Numbered from the stretch's first letter, positions 40,951 through 50,749 are shown. The stretch: 64,000 nucleotides of DNA from Acidipila sp. EB88 (GCF_003858395.1 NZ_QWEV01000005.1:2852001-2916000), one strand, 5' to 3'. Numbers and translations are program-made. The notes: generated by a model from the letters alone, not told the origin.

Positions 40951-41343
40951 TTACGGGTGCGGCGGCATGGAGCGGATGTACTGGACCAGTTGCCAGAGCG
41001 AGGCGTCGCCGAGCGAACGCCAGGCGGGCATGCCGTGATTCTTGCTGCCGTTAAGGAGGATCCAGTGGAGTTCCCCGTCGGTTTCAGCCCGCACCCGGCT
41101 GTTGCGCAGGGAAGGCTTGCTGCGGCGGCCGCCGCCGTCGTCGGCATGACAGGAGGAGCAGTACAGTGCGTACTGCTGCTGCCCTTCTGACAGGTTTTGG
41201 GGCGTGCGGGGGAGAGGATCGGCGAGGGTGCGCTGGGCGGCGGGCACGGTGGTGAGCCAGGCACTGGGCTGGTAGGGTTTGGTGGTGCAGCCGGTCAGGA
41301 GCAGGCAGTGGAGCGACAGAGCAGCAGCTTTTAGGCGCTTCAC
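40951..41343 (-). CDS. c-type cytochrome lipoprotein
   Basis: About 130 residues from GTG 41343. The first 19 residues (KRLKAAALSLHCLLLTGC) form a lipoprotein signal peptide with a lipobox ending in Cys, so the protein is probably membrane-anchored in the periplasm. A single haem-binding CSSCH occurs near residue 72 (YALYCSSCHADDGGG), and the distal Met ligand is likely in HGMPAW near the C-terminus. Length is that of a mono-haem class I cytochrome. Divergent from the HAD hydrolase gene. Confidence 0.85.
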   Translation of the reverse strand: MKRLKAAALSLHCLLLTGCTTKPYQPSAWLTTVPAAQRTLADPLPRTPQNLSEGQQQYALYCSSCHADDGGGRRSKPSLRNSRVRAETDGELHWILLNGSKNHGMPAWRSLGDASLWQLVQYIRSMPPHP

Positions 41344-41383
41344 AATCCTCAAGTCCTCGTTCTTGCGAGACAATATTACGAGT

Positions 41384-42091
41384 ATGAACACTTTGCCAGA
41401 GCGCACCACCGCCGAACCGGCCTTGCTTATTTTTGATTGTGATGGCGTGCTTGTCGACAGCGAGATCCTGGTGTGCACCGCCGTGGCGGAAGAGCTGACC
41501 AAACTCGGCTACCCGATTACTCCGGAAGACGTAGTGCGGCGCTTCGCGGGGCGGCCTGAGCGCGAGATTCTGGCTGAGGTGAAAGAGGACTGGGGCCAGC
41601 CCGTGCCCGAAGCCTACTTTGTGCATACCAAGCAGCGGATCAATGCAGCGTTCTCAACCGAGTTGCAGGCCATTGCCGGGGTCGCGGAAATGCTGGCGCA
41701 GCTGCGGTTGCCGCGGATTGTGGCCTCAAGCAGCGCACCGGCAAAGCTTGAGCAGGGCCTGCGCTTCGTGGGGTTGTATGACCTGCTGGCGCCACACATT
41801 GTGAGCACCCAGATGGTGCGCCATGGCAAACCGGCTCCCGATGTTTTTGTGTTCGCGGCGGGATGGATGCGCGTGCCGGTGAACCAGTGCCTGGTGATTG
41901 AAGACAGCGAGCCCGGCGTGCGTGCTGCGCGCGCGGCAGGCATGCGCGTCGTGGGCTTTACGGGCGGCAGCCACTGCGGTGCAGACCACGGCGAGCGGCT
42001 GCTGGCCGCGGGAGCGGAGCGGGTGCTGCGGCATATGGGTGAGCTTGCATCGGCGGTGCCCTCGGCGTTTGGTGCGGCCGTTTCTCACTAG
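41384..42091 (+). CDS. HAD hydrolase, beta-phosphoglucomutase-like subfamily
   Basis: 235 residues from ATG 41384. Motif I is FDCDGVLVDSE (nucleophile Asp and acid/base Asp), motif II VASSSAPAKLEQGL, motif III Lys in HGKPAPD, and motif IV LVIEDSEPGVRAARAAGM. The GAGLxVIEDSE and GKPAPD patterns are those of the beta-phosphoglucomutase/phosphatase YniC group. The substrate cannot be told from the sequence. The gene has no clear operon partner. Confidence 0.9.
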   Translation: MNTLPERTTAEPALLIFDCDGVLVDSEILVCTAVAEELTKLGYPITPEDVVRRFAGRPEREILAEVKEDWGQPVPEAYFVHTKQRINAAFSTELQAIAGVAEMLAQLRLPRIVASSSAPAKLEQGLRFVGLYDLLAPHIVSTQMVRHGKPAPDVFVFAAGWMRVPVNQCLVIEDSEPGVRAARAAGMRVVGFTGGSHCGADHGERLLAAGAERVLRHMGELASAVPSAFGAAVSH

Positions 42092-42346
42092 AAAGCGCGC
42101 AGCGACGAATGCGTCGCCGGGCAGGCGGCACAGTGTGCAGCTGCATGCGCAGGCGTGGTTAGCTCGCGCGCGCTGCGTTTGTGCTTCATGGCGAGTGACA
42201 GCGGGGTGTCGCCGTGAGTCGCCGAAGCACGGCGCGAAGATGGAGCGCGACGGTTTCAGGGCGACGGAGCGTATGGTATATTCAATTTGTTGGTGCGCAC
42301 CCGCCGCCGACCTGCAGCGTTCTCGCTGCTCCTGTTTTACCCACCT

Positions 42347-42422
42347 GGACGCGTAGCTCAACTGGCAGAGCATTCGACTCTTAATCGACAGGTTGAAGGT
42401 TCGATTCCTTCCGCGTCCACCA
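42347..42422 (+). tRNA. tRNA-Lys(CUU)
   Basis: GGACGCG/CGCGTCC acceptor arms, D-arm GCTC...GAGC, anticodon loop CTCTTAA (anticodon CTT) with stem TCGA/TCGA, and T-arm GGTTCGATTCC are followed by A and an encoded CCA. One mismatch at the top of the anticodon stem is tolerable. It is the second tRNA-Lys of the window and is not occupied by an element. Confidence 0.95.
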
Positions 42423-42603
42423 AAATTCTGACAAATTCTTTCTTCAAGAAAGTGTGCACCTGGGCAGCCGTGCGTCGCGCGGCCTAGAGTGTTGCGGCTG
42501 TGCGTGTTGTCCGTGGCGTGATGTTTGCGCCGTAGTGCAGGTACTGGCAAGCCCTGCGCAGGGCTGGTCACTATGCGGACTGCTTGAGACACTGAAGACC
42601 CAC

Positions 42604-43011
42604 ATGATCACCGGACTGAATCACACCACGCTTGCTGTGCGGGACCTGGATCGCTCCTTCCGCTTCTACACGGATGTGCTTGGACTGCGACCCGTGGCGC
42701 GCTGGTACAAGGGCGCGTACCTGCTGGCGGGAACCGCCTGGATTTGCCTGACGCTCGATGATGCGACGCGTTCCGGTCCTTTGCCGGAGTACACGCACGT
42801 GGCGTTCAGCGTGACCCGGGCAGAGTTCGTGGCTATGCAGACGCAACTGGAGAGAGCCGCGGTGATTGCCTGGCAGCAGAACCATAGCCACGGTTCATCG
42901 TTTTACTTTCTGGACCCGGATGGACATAAGTTGGAGATCCATGATTCGGACCTTGCGAGCCGCATCGAGAGCTTGAAACAAAAACCGCCCAGGGACCTGA
43001 TCCTGTTTTGA
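42604..43011 (+). CDS. FosA-like fosfomycin thiol transferase (VOC family)
   Basis: 136 residues from ATG 42604. MITGLNHTTLAVRDLDRSFRFYTDVLGLRPVARW, GAYLLAGTAWICL, THVAFSV and SSFYFLDPDGHKLEIHDSDLASRIE match FosA. The metal ligands would be His7, the His of THVAF and the Glu of KLEIH. FosA adds glutathione (or another thiol) to fosfomycin with Mn and K as cofactors. Whether this copy is active cannot be told, and it lies in an ordinary chromosomal setting with no transposon nearby. Confidence 0.88.
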   Translation: MITGLNHTTLAVRDLDRSFRFYTDVLGLRPVARWYKGAYLLAGTAWICLTLDDATRSGPLPEYTHVAFSVTRAEFVAMQTQLERAAVIAWQQNHSHGSSFYFLDPDGHKLEIHDSDLASRIESLKQKPPRDLILF

Positions 43012-43056
43012 GCACAGCCGGCGACGCGTATGCAGGTGTTTCACGGCGTATGGCGA

Positions 43057-43674
43057 CTACGGAACAAAAAGCATGTAGAGAAACGCGCTGAGCAGAAGCC
43101 CAACGGCAGCCACCGACAAGCCCACGGTGCGCTTCTTGTAGAGGAAGAAGATCAGCATGAGCCCTGTGACCGACACAAGGGTGAGCAGCACAGCGGACAC
43201 ATCGATGAGCCACTTCCAGGCGGTGCCCGTGTCGCGACCTTTATGCAGATCGTTCATCACGGCCCAGAAGCCGCTGCGCGTTTCGACCAGTTGATAGTGG
43301 CCGGAGGCTCGCTCAATGGTGGCGTCGGCGGAGTAGCCGGGTCCCTTGAAAGACACGGTGATCTCGTCGCTCTCGGTACGCACATCGCTGAGTGCGCCAC
43401 GCACGTGATTGGCGCTGCGAAAGTGCTCCACAAGCTGGGGCGTTTCTGGTTTTTGTAACAGGTCGAGGGGCATGCTGCCCCTGGCCAAAGTGGTTTTCTG
43501 CGCGCGCTCGAACCATTCCTGGTGGTTCAGTGTGAGGCCCGTAAGGGCAAAGAAAAAGATGATGGCGAAGCTCACCATCGACAGGTAGATATGTAACCAG
43601 CGCGCGAGCCTAGCGGTCCGCTGCCGGAGCATCGCGCGCGGTGAAGGTGCAGGCTTAGCGCTTGCGGTAGTCAA
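43057..43674 (-). CDS. PepSY-associated transmembrane protein
   Basis: 205 residues: a basic N-terminus, a membrane helix at about 30-50 (IYLSMVSFAIIFFFALTGLTL, with the LTGLTLNH motif of PepSY_TM proteins), a periplasmic PepSY-like domain (DEITVSFKGPGYSADATIERASGHYQLVETRSGFWAVMNDLHKGRDTG), and two further helices at the end. Such proteins occur with TonB receptors and flavin-linked iron-reductase systems. It is the last gene of the minus-strand iron-type cluster and overlaps the ApbE-DUF2271 gene by 20 bases. Confidence 0.82.
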   Translation of the reverse strand: MTTASAKPAPSPRAMLRQRTARLARWLHIYLSMVSFAIIFFFALTGLTLNHQEWFERAQKTTLARGSMPLDLLQKPETPQLVEHFRSANHVRGALSDVRTESDEITVSFKGPGYSADATIERASGHYQLVETRSGFWAVMNDLHKGRDTGTAWKWLIDVSAVLLTLVSVTGLMLIFFLYKKRTVGLSVAAVGLLLSAFLYMLFVP

Positions 43675-45226
43675 GCGTGGTGGCTCCTAGTTCTGTGGCT
43701 TCTGGCAGCGTGGCCTGCTGGGGCTTGCCGTTGAAGTCCAGCGGATGCCGCTGAAGATCGTAGCCGCCGTGTTCGCGCGCCGCCTCGACGCACAGCGTGT
43801 AAGTGCCTGCCTTGACGAGCTTGCCTTCGTTGTCCTTGCCATCCCAGGTGAGGGTGTACTGGCCCGGTGGACGCGTCGCGGAGGAGATGGTCCTGGACAC
43901 ATCGGTGCCTTCGGTGAGGCTGCGGATCTGGTCATCTCGATACCATGTCTTGAGGTCAGGCAGCCAGCGGGAGTTCTGTGTCCAGAGCGCCAGGGTGCGT
44001 ACCGGGTAGTGATCGGCATCTTCGACCCACACCGCGACATAGGGACGGCGGTAGCGCGCGTCCTGGATGCGTGGGAGGTCGAGGTTGATGCGCAGCTCAT
44101 ATGCCGGGTCCCATGCCGCGCTGCCGGAGGAGGATGGTGAGGCGGGTGCAGGCGGGAGCGCGAGGGAAGCCGGCCGTACACCGGGCGAGCGCGGCCAGCC
44201 TGCGCTGCTGAGCTGCTCGCCGCTCGCGAGGACGAGCGTGTACTGCACGCCTGGGTACGCAGCCGCGAGAGCCTGGCCCTGGTCAACAGGGAGGATGGAG
44301 AAGGCGGTTGCGAGTGCGCCCGCGGTGACGGCGTCCTGCGCGATCACGGTAGAGGAAAGGATGTGGCTGGTGGGCGTGGCGGTGCGCGGATCGATCAGGT
44401 GTGAGAACTGTGGCTGCGCGCTCTTGACCGCCTGGGCCAGCTCAAAGCCGCGCCGATAGGAGCCGCTGGTGGCCACCGCGCGATTGTGCACGATCACATG
44501 ATCGAGCGCCACGGCATTCTCCGCAGGGGCTGATGGGTCGGCGATTGCCACCATCTGCGTAAGGTTGCCGCGAACGATTACGTCTCCACCGACGTTCAAC
44601 ATCACACCGGTGGCCCCGGCACGCAGCGCGGCATCGGCTGCGCGTGCGCTGATGTAACTTTTCGCGAACGAGGCGAAGGCGAGCGGCACATCGCTGAGAC
44701 GCGTGGCGGTGTGCTGCGCTTTATCGAGCGACCAGTGTGCCTGCTGCATGGCCTCAACAGCGACAGCGATCTCTTCGTCTGTGGGTGTGCGGCCCTCCGC
44801 GGTCGCGCTGCGCCAGAGCCGCGTTGCTGCTTCGACGGAAGGGTCAAGGGCACCGCCGGTGTTTGCGCGCCAGTAATCGAAAGACTGCAAAACCTCCATC
44901 AACTCAGCGGAGACGGGGACTGGCCGAAAGCGGGTCTGCGCCCAGCGGGAGACTTCGCTGTCGGAGCGCCAGGTACTGAGAATCGCTTCATCGTGATCAA
45001 AGAGCGCGAGCATTGCGGCTTCAGCATGCGCGGCGGCTGCAGGCGTTGCTGCGCGCACGGTGATCTCGAGCGAAGTTCCGAGAACGTGTTCGTGGTGCGT
45101 GTTCCAGTAGCCTGAGGCTTGCTCGTCGAGCGTGTCAGGCGCGTGAGCGGGCTGCGCGAAGCTGCCCGACGCTGCGGCGGCAAGAGGAACGCAGGCCGCA
45201 ATCTTCCAGAAGGGGGAGTGGGTCAT
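43655..45226 (-). CDS. ApbE-like flavin transferase fused to DUF2271
   Basis: 523 residues. A signal peptide (KIAACVPLAAAASGSFAQPAHA) precedes an ApbE domain (about residues 45-345) with GTSLEITVRA, LDPSVEAATRLW, FASFAKSYISARAADAALRAGATGVMLNVGGDVIVRG and ATSGSY. ApbE attaches FMN to exported proteins. Residues about 370-520 are DUF2271 (YELRINLDLPRIQDARYRRPYVAVWVEDADHYPVRTLALW...). In other bacteria these are usually separate neighbouring genes near PepSY proteins; here they are one chain. The start overlaps the EF-hand gene's stop (TAATG). Confidence 0.88.
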   Translation of the reverse strand: MTHSPFWKIAACVPLAAAASGSFAQPAHAPDTLDEQASGYWNTHHEHVLGTSLEITVRAATPAAAAHAEAAMLALFDHDEAILSTWRSDSEVSRWAQTRFRPVPVSAELMEVLQSFDYWRANTGGALDPSVEAATRLWRSATAEGRTPTDEEIAVAVEAMQQAHWSLDKAQHTATRLSDVPLAFASFAKSYISARAADAALRAGATGVMLNVGGDVIVRGNLTQMVAIADPSAPAENAVALDHVIVHNRAVATSGSYRRGFELAQAVKSAQPQFSHLIDPRTATPTSHILSSTVIAQDAVTAGALATAFSILPVDQGQALAAAYPGVQYTLVLASGEQLSSAGWPRSPGVRPASLALPPAPASPSSSGSAAWDPAYELRINLDLPRIQDARYRRPYVAVWVEDADHYPVRTLALWTQNSRWLPDLKTWYRDDQIRSLTEGTDVSRTISSATRPPGQYTLTWDGKDNEGKLVKAGTYTLCVEAAREHGGYDLQRHPLDFNGKPQQATLPEATELGATTLDYRKR

Positions 45227-46098
45227 TAGTCGGGCTGTCCTTTCGATGGCTGAGTAGCCGGTGCGACATTGTTATCGCGATCGTGGCGCGGCCCATTGGC
45301 CGGCATGCTGGCGAACATCTGTTGCAGTTCACTCGCGTCGAGGAATCCGTCCTTGTTTTTGTCAGCATCGGCGAAACGGCCGCGCATGCCGTCCGGTACT
45401 TCTTCGAGGCTCAGCTTGCCGTCTTCATTGGTGTCGAATTCACGAAGGATGTGAGCAACGCGCTGGGCGGGGCTCTGCTGGCGAACGATCATTTCGTCGG
45501 CGCTGAGTATGCCGTCGTGGTTCTTATCAAGCACAAGCAGGTGAAGGCTCGCCGTGCGGATTTCTTCGGCGGAGATCACGCCATTATGGTCAATGTCGAG
45601 TGCGTCGACGACGGGATCAAGATGCAAGAGATCGATGGTCTCGGCCGGGTCGGAAGGGCGTCCACGCGGGGCACTCGTCCTGGCCGCGCTCTGGCGAATC
45701 TCGTCGGGAGTAAGCTTGCCGTCCTTGTTGGTGTCGGCACGCGCAAACAGGGACTGCATGCGCTCGGGCAGTTCATCGGGCGTGAGGACGCCGTCTGCGT
45801 TCTTGTCGAACTGCATGAGTTGCGTTACGAGCTGCGCCGGATTCGCGCCCGCGTCGTCTCGACGGGGCGTGAGCTCTTCGAGACTTAGCTGTCCGTCCTG
45901 GTCGCGGTCAAGCGCGTGAAGAGACGCAGGCGCTGCCTGGATCTCCTGCTTGGAGAGGCTGCCGTCATGATCGAGGTCGAGTGCCTCAAGCACGAGGCGG
46001 GGGCGGCCCTGCTGCCTTTGCGCGAGGGCGGCGGTGCAGGCGCTGAGAGCGAGAACGGCGACAAGCGACTTGCGATTGAAACCAACGAACTGGGACAC
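45226..46098 (-). CDS. Secreted EF-hand protein with eight calcium-binding loops
   Basis: 290 residues from GTG 46098, supported by AAGGGG about 9 bases upstream. A signal peptide (SLVAVLALSACTAALAQ) is followed by eight DxDxDG-type loops: DLDHDGSLS, DRDQDGQLS, DKNADGVLT, DTNKDGKLT, DIDHNGVIS, DKNHDGILS, DTNEDGKLS and DKNKDGFLD. All keep the Asp/Glu calcium ligands. It is a periplasmic calcium sensor or buffer. The stop and the next start share the TAATG bases, suggesting translational coupling to the ApbE fusion. Confidence 0.9.
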   Translation of the reverse strand: MSQFVGFNRKSLVAVLALSACTAALAQRQQGRPRLVLEALDLDHDGSLSKQEIQAAPASLHALDRDQDGQLSLEELTPRRDDAGANPAQLVTQLMQFDKNADGVLTPDELPERMQSLFARADTNKDGKLTPDEIRQSAARTSAPRGRPSDPAETIDLLHLDPVVDALDIDHNGVISAEEIRTASLHLLVLDKNHDGILSADEMIVRQQSPAQRVAHILREFDTNEDGKLSLEEVPDGMRGRFADADKNKDGFLDASELQQMFASMPANGPRHDRDNNVAPATQPSKGQPD

Positions 46099-46163
46099 GT
46101 AAACCCCTTCAGGTAGCTGTGATCGTGCAACGGGACTGTGCGTACTCCATGAACAAATGCTGC

Positions 46164-46844
46164 TTAGACTTCCGCCCATTCGCGCAGGAGGTTGTGATAA
46201 ACGCCGGTGAACTCAACGAGCGAAGCGTGCCCGGGCATGCTGGCGCCGACTTTCTGGATGGCTCCGTCGAGGTTGAACAGAAGGCTGCGTTGCGCGTCGC
46301 GGCGCACCATGCTTTGCAGCCAGAAGAAAGAACTCACCCGGCTGCCTCGCGTAATCGGCAGCACCCGATGCAGACTGGTGGACGGGTAGAGCACCATGTG
46401 GCCGGCCGGCAGCTTCACGGATTGCTGCCCGTAGGTGTCCTCGATGACGAGTTCGCCCCCATCGTATTCCTCAGGGCTGCTGAGAAAAAGAGTGACAGAC
46501 AGGTCAGTGCGCACCTGTTCGCCGGTAGCCGGGATACGGCGAATCGAGTTATCGATGTGGTTGCCGAACGAGTGCCCACCATCGTAGCGGTTGAACAGGG
46601 GTGGAAAGATCTTTGCCGGCAGCGCCGCCGAGATGAACAGGGGATTGCGATACAGCGCGTGGACGATGGTGCGACCCAGTTCGATGGCGACCGGGCTTGT
46701 CTCAGGCAGCTGCATATTGTCTTTGACCTGAGCGGACTGATGGCCGGCAGTGATGCGTCCGTCCACCCAGTTTGTCTGGTCAAGTTCCTTGCGGAACTGC
46801 AGCACCTCAGCCTGGGTAAGTACGTCTGGAATCTGAATCAGCAT
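46164..46844 (-). CDS. PiuC/YbiX-type Fe(II)/2-oxoglutarate hydroxylase
   Basis: 226 residues. [41 protein letters not shown], then HIDNSIR (HxD metal ligands), [36 protein letters not shown] (third ligand His) and the C-terminal helical tail fit PKHD-type hydroxylases. In Pseudomonas and E. coli this gene follows a catecholate-siderophore receptor, as here. The start overlaps the upstream Sel1 gene's end by 7 bases. Confidence 0.92.
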   Translation of the reverse strand: MLIQIPDVLTQAEVLQFRKELDQTNWVDGRITAGHQSAQVKDNMQLPETSPVAIELGRTIVHALYRNPLFISAALPAKIFPPLFNRYDGGHSFGNHIDNSIRRIPATGEQVRTDLSVTLFLSSPEEYDGGELVIEDTYGQQSVKLPAGHMVLYPSTSLHRVLPITRGSRVSSFFWLQSMVRRDAQRSLLFNLDGAIQKVGASMPGHASLVEFTGVYHNLLREWAEV

Positions 46845-47578
46845 GGCGGTGCCTCGAGCGCTGCGTGTGCTTGGTACAGGAGCGGTGAATCGTGCGGTGA
46901 AGGATCAGGTGTGCGGCTGAGCGCTCTGATTTCTGCGTGCGGCTGCGTGGCCAGAAACGCGCGCATCTTGGACAGGAAGGCCGGCGTGGCTGTGGCCGGG
47001 ACCTGTTGAAGCCAGTGCAACGCCCCGAGCAGGTCTCCTTCCTGCATGAGGAGTCGTGCGTAGTTGAACTGGCCACGGAAGTCTCCACCAAGCGCGGCCT
47101 TGCGATACAGATCGCGCGCCTTCGAGCGACTGGCCTGCGCAACCCAACCATCTTCGTAAAAGCCACCGAGTACGTTCATGGACTTGGCATGCCCGAGGTC
47201 GGCCGCCTTGCGCAGCCACAGAAACGCCTCTGTCTTGTCCTGCACGATGCCGCCTTCTCCGAGTGTGAGCAGCGTCGCCAGGTTATACATGCCCCAGTCG
47301 AGCCCGCGCTCCGCGGCTTTCCGGAACCATGGTTCCGCGAGCAGGGCGCTGGGCTGAATACCCCAGCCCTGATCGAGACAACGGCCCACCATGTTGATGG
47401 CCATAAGGTTGCCACCGCGCGCGGCACGCTCAAACCAGTGCAGCGCCGCGGTCTGGTTGCGTTCGACACATGTGCCGTCAAGCAGCATTTGCCCGTAAAG
47501 AAGCTGCGCCTGGTGCACGCCGCGGAGAGCCGCGGCGCGCACCAGATCCAGTGATGTGTCTGTCAGTTGGTCGACCAT
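46838..47578 (-). CDS. Sel1-repeat protein
   Basis: 246 residues built from about four Sel1 repeats, such as [104 protein letters not shown]. No signal peptide. Sel1 repeats mediate protein contacts. It lies between the TonB receptor and piuC, 6 bases from the receptor stop, and homologous arrangements are known in proteobacterial fiu-piuC loci. Confidence 0.85.
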   Translation of the reverse strand: MVDQLTDTSLDLVRAAALRGVHQAQLLYGQMLLDGTCVERNQTAALHWFERAARGGNLMAINMVGRCLDQGWGIQPSALLAEPWFRKAAERGLDWGMYNLATLLTLGEGGIVQDKTEAFLWLRKAADLGHAKSMNVLGGFYEDGWVAQASRSKARDLYRKAALGGDFRGQFNYARLLMQEGDLLGALHWLQQVPATATPAFLSKMRAFLATQPHAEIRALSRTPDPSPHDSPLLYQAHAALEAPPC

Positions 47579-47584
47579 GCCGTG

Positions 47585-50266
47585 TCAGAACCTTACGTTC
47601 AGGCCGAATACCGCGGAGCGCCCGGGCGCCTCGATCGCGTAGTGCGTGGCATAGGCCTGCTGGTAGTAGAGCCGGTCGCTCAGGTTCAGTACGTTGGCCT
47701 GCAGGTTCCAGTGCTCGTTGAACTCGTAGTTGCCGAAGAGATCTTCGCGCACATACCCGGGCACCCACTTGTTGTTGACCTGGCTGCCCCACACGCGGGT
47801 CATGCCGTAGATGCCGCCGCCGGCGTTGAGCCTGTGCGTGAGCTTGTAGCTGCTGGTGATGGCGACCGCATGCTTGGCCGTGTTGGGCAGGGCCTGACCG
47901 TTGGCGGTGCCGGTGCCGCCTGCGTCCAGCAGGATGGCATCGATGTAAGTGTAGCCACCGGTGAACTGCCACTTGTTTGTCAGCTGGCCGCTGATGCCGG
48001 CTTCTGCGCCGAGCGTGCGGTCGTTGCCAGCAGCAGCCACGGTGCCATCGGCCTGCGTGATGCGGACGTTCTTGATGTCCTCACGATAGAAGTCGATGCG
48101 CGCCAGTGTTCTGCCACCCGACAGCTCACGCTTGGCGCCGATCTCTTCTTCCCGGATGGTCTCGGGCTGCAGGTCGGCGTTGATCTGGCTGTTGAGTGCG
48201 GACGTATCGACACCCTGCGCCAGCGCATCGCCAGTGGGGATGGCTGCCGTACTTACCGTGCCGTAGATGCTTGAGGCGTGATCGGGCTTGTAGATGAGAC
48301 TCGCGAGATAGGTGCCGATGTTGTTGGTCACGCTGTATGGCGTGCTTACGCCGGCAGTGATCGCAGTCCTGAAGGTGGAATTGAAATGGTCGTAGCGTCC
48401 GCCCACCGTGCTCTGGAAGTGCTGGTTGAACTGGATCGTATCGAAGCCATACACGGACTGGGTCACAGCCGTGGAGTGGGTCGGATTGTGGTTCAGCGTC
48501 AGGGTGCCCGTTGCCTTCCACGGATCGTGGTAGTCCGGCGAGAACAACAGTGTGCAGTTATATCCGGAGGGCGCGCCAGCTCCCTGCGGACAGGTCTCGG
48601 TGGCGCCGCTGAAGCTTGTGGAGTTATTGGTGTACTGGTCGTTGTTGCCGCGTTCCTTCGAGAACTCCGCGCCGGTGGCGTAGGAGTGCTTGACCTTGCT
48701 TGTCTGGAACTGGCCGGAAAGATCGGTCTGGTTGTCGTCCGTGAAGACGGCGCTGACGCGACTGTTGATGCGGCGGAAGAGCAGGCCGTAGTAGAGGTTG
48801 CCCTGGCTGTCATCGGGCAGGGTCCACAGGTAGTTCTGCTCGGTACGCTCGTAGCGGAACGTGTTGCGGAGCAAGCTGCGTGCGTTCCAGAGGTCATGCT
48901 CGACGCGACCCGTGGCGATCTTGGCGGTATCGCGATCCTGGTCGCGATCGCTCAGCCCCCAGAAGAGGCTGCGGTGTGGCAGAGTGAGCGGCTCACCGTC
49001 GCCAGGCTGGAGGATCTGGGGACCGGGATCGTTGGTGGGTATCTTGCTCGGATTGTTGTAAGGGGTACCCGAGTCCGGCAGATCGTTCGTGATCAGGTGA
49101 TAGTAGTCGAGGAAGGCGCGGGTTGGACCGCCAAGCCCGATCGCGAGGCTGGGCGCGGCACCCCAGCGCGAGTTGTGGACCGCATCACGGCCTGCTACAT
49201 CCGCGTCGTGCCACATGCCCGTCAAGCGGCCCGCGACCAGGTGATTCAGTTCGGTGTTGGCATCCACCGTGGCGCGCTTGTAGTTGGAGGTGCCCGGCAT
49301 GAAGCTGCCTGCGACAAAGTTGCTATGCCGGGCCAGCTTGCTGTTCATGTTGATGCTGCCGCCGCCGGTGCCGCGGCCGCCGTATGCGCCGCCCGGGCCT
49401 TCCTGCACCTCGATGCTTTCCACGTCGAACACTTCGCGGGACTGCGCGGCGATGTCGCGCATGCCGTCGATGTAGGTGCTGGCCTGCGAGTCGAGACCAC
49501 GGATGAACGGGCGGTCGCCGAGCGGATTGCCGCCCTCGCCTGCGCCGAAGGTGATGCCGGGAACAGTGCGCAGTGCTTCCATCAGCGTGGTCGAGGCTGT
49601 GTTCTGCATCGTCTCGGCGGAGACCACGGTGATGGTCTGCGGCAGGTCCACCAGTGGCGCGGTGTACTTGGGCGAGGAGGGCCCCTGCGCCGTAACGGTC
49701 ACGGATGAGCTATCGCCGGCGACCGAAAGAACGACCCGGCCTTCGTCTTCGAAGCGCGCGGAGACGCCCGTATTTTCCAGCAGGTGTGTCAGTGCCTCGC
49801 GCTCCGTGAGCACACCCGTGACACCGGGGGACTGCAGGCCGCCGATCTTTTCAGAGGCGAGGCTGACCGAGATTCCTGTTTCCTTCTCAAGCGCGGTGAG
49901 CGCTTCGGCCAGGGTGCCGGCCGGAATGTTGAAGTTATGCACCGTCTGCGCCGGGGTGGCCTGCGCATCGGCGATCTCGGGAGCGGCGGACTTCTTGGCA
50001 TCCGGGGTGCCGCTGCCATCGTTCACAGGCGACGCGGCCACTGCGCTCTGGGCAGCCAGACCGGCAAGGGTCATTACCGCCATCGCGAGCTGGGTGCCGA
50101 GCCTGCCACGGCTGGACGACGCAGCGTCGAACGGTGTGTTCGAGTGCTTCTGTAGCCGTGGTGTACGGGAACCTTCTGCCGAAAAGCGCTGCTCCGTGGT
50201 GGGGGCAGAAGCCTGGTCGGCCGTGGGCTCCTTGTGAGCTGGTCTGGGTGTGTCTGTTCGTTGCAC
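47585..50266 (-). CDS. TonB-dependent siderophore receptor with STN domain (Fiu-like)
   Basis: 893 residues. A long N-terminal region of about 80 residues precedes an STN domain (HNFNIPAGTLAEALTALEKETGISVSLASEKIGGL...), which in FecA-type receptors passes a signal to an anti-sigma factor; no sigma/anti-sigma pair is nearby. The plug (LPQTITVVSAETMQNTASTTLMEALRTVPGITFGAGEGG...PFIRGLDSQASTYIDGMRD) and a full 22-strand-type barrel follow, ending in VFGLNVRF with the terminal Phe. It is the first gene of the iron-type cluster. The likely substrate is a catecholate siderophore (inference from piuC context). Confidence 0.9.
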   Translation of the reverse strand: MQRTDTPRPAHKEPTADQASAPTTEQRFSAEGSRTPRLQKHSNTPFDAASSSRGRLGTQLAMAVMTLAGLAAQSAVAASPVNDGSGTPDAKKSAAPEIADAQATPAQTVHNFNIPAGTLAEALTALEKETGISVSLASEKIGGLQSPGVTGVLTEREALTHLLENTGVSARFEDEGRVVLSVAGDSSSVTVTAQGPSSPKYTAPLVDLPQTITVVSAETMQNTASTTLMEALRTVPGITFGAGEGGNPLGDRPFIRGLDSQASTYIDGMRDIAAQSREVFDVESIEVQEGPGGAYGGRGTGGGSINMNSKLARHSNFVAGSFMPGTSNYKRATVDANTELNHLVAGRLTGMWHDADVAGRDAVHNSRWGAAPSLAIGLGGPTRAFLDYYHLITNDLPDSGTPYNNPSKIPTNDPGPQILQPGDGEPLTLPHRSLFWGLSDRDQDRDTAKIATGRVEHDLWNARSLLRNTFRYERTEQNYLWTLPDDSQGNLYYGLLFRRINSRVSAVFTDDNQTDLSGQFQTSKVKHSYATGAEFSKERGNNDQYTNNSTSFSGATETCPQGAGAPSGYNCTLLFSPDYHDPWKATGTLTLNHNPTHSTAVTQSVYGFDTIQFNQHFQSTVGGRYDHFNSTFRTAITAGVSTPYSVTNNIGTYLASLIYKPDHASSIYGTVSTAAIPTGDALAQGVDTSALNSQINADLQPETIREEEIGAKRELSGGRTLARIDFYREDIKNVRITQADGTVAAAGNDRTLGAEAGISGQLTNKWQFTGGYTYIDAILLDAGGTGTANGQALPNTAKHAVAITSSYKLTHRLNAGGGIYGMTRVWGSQVNNKWVPGYVREDLFGNYEFNEHWNLQANVLNLSDRLYYQQAYATHYAIEAPGRSAVFGLNVRF

Positions 50267-50749
50267 GTGCGTTCTCCCTCACGCCTTCAGTAGCTCCGCT
50301 GGTTGGTGGCATGCTCGATCATTTGCAATATCCGACTGCATTGGTCGCATATGTGGGCGCAGTTCCGCCCGTTTGGGTCGCGAAGGACCGTCTGCATTGA
50401 TCGAAGCCCCGCCAAAGAGTCACGCGGAGCTATCCGGCGTTCTCGGTTCCTACTATAAAGGCAACCTCAACGAATCGGACAAAAAAATGCGACCGAAAGA
50501 GTCGTACACCTGTTTCTCCATATCCCGAGGCCTTCCGGATGCGACATGCGAGCGGGCGCCGCGGCCTGTGACTTGCCCCGAAGCATTTCCCATTCGCGCC
50601 ACGCGCCGCCGAGAACGGCGATGGGGTGCCGCCTGCTGGAGCTTCAACGCACGTGTCTCCGAAATCCAGTACGTCGCCTTGTATCGCCTGGTGCAAGCTG
50701 AGGCCGCTCAACTTCTCCGTCCACCCGGCATGCTGGAGAATGGAGAGCA
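50267..50749. promoter_or_regulatory. Divergent control region between TonB receptor and sulfatase
   Basis: No convincing gene is seen in these 483 bases. A possible promoter for the receptor lies on the minus strand as TTGTCC (50477-50482) and TATAGT (50452-50457) with 19-base spacing. Two CAATGCAG repeats are found between it and the start. I see no clear Fur box or riboswitch. The plus-strand promoter of the sulfatase cannot be located. Confidence 0.35.

Noticed and set aside
40881..41264. N-terminal extension of the M24 protein
   Set aside because: It would overlap the cytochrome gene in another frame; the ATG at 40880 has a ribosome site and starts the conserved domain.
42604..43011. 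FosA-like gene as part of a mobile resistance unit
   Set aside because: No integrase, transposase, inverted repeats or change in base composition is seen around it, so it appears to be a normal chromosomal gene.
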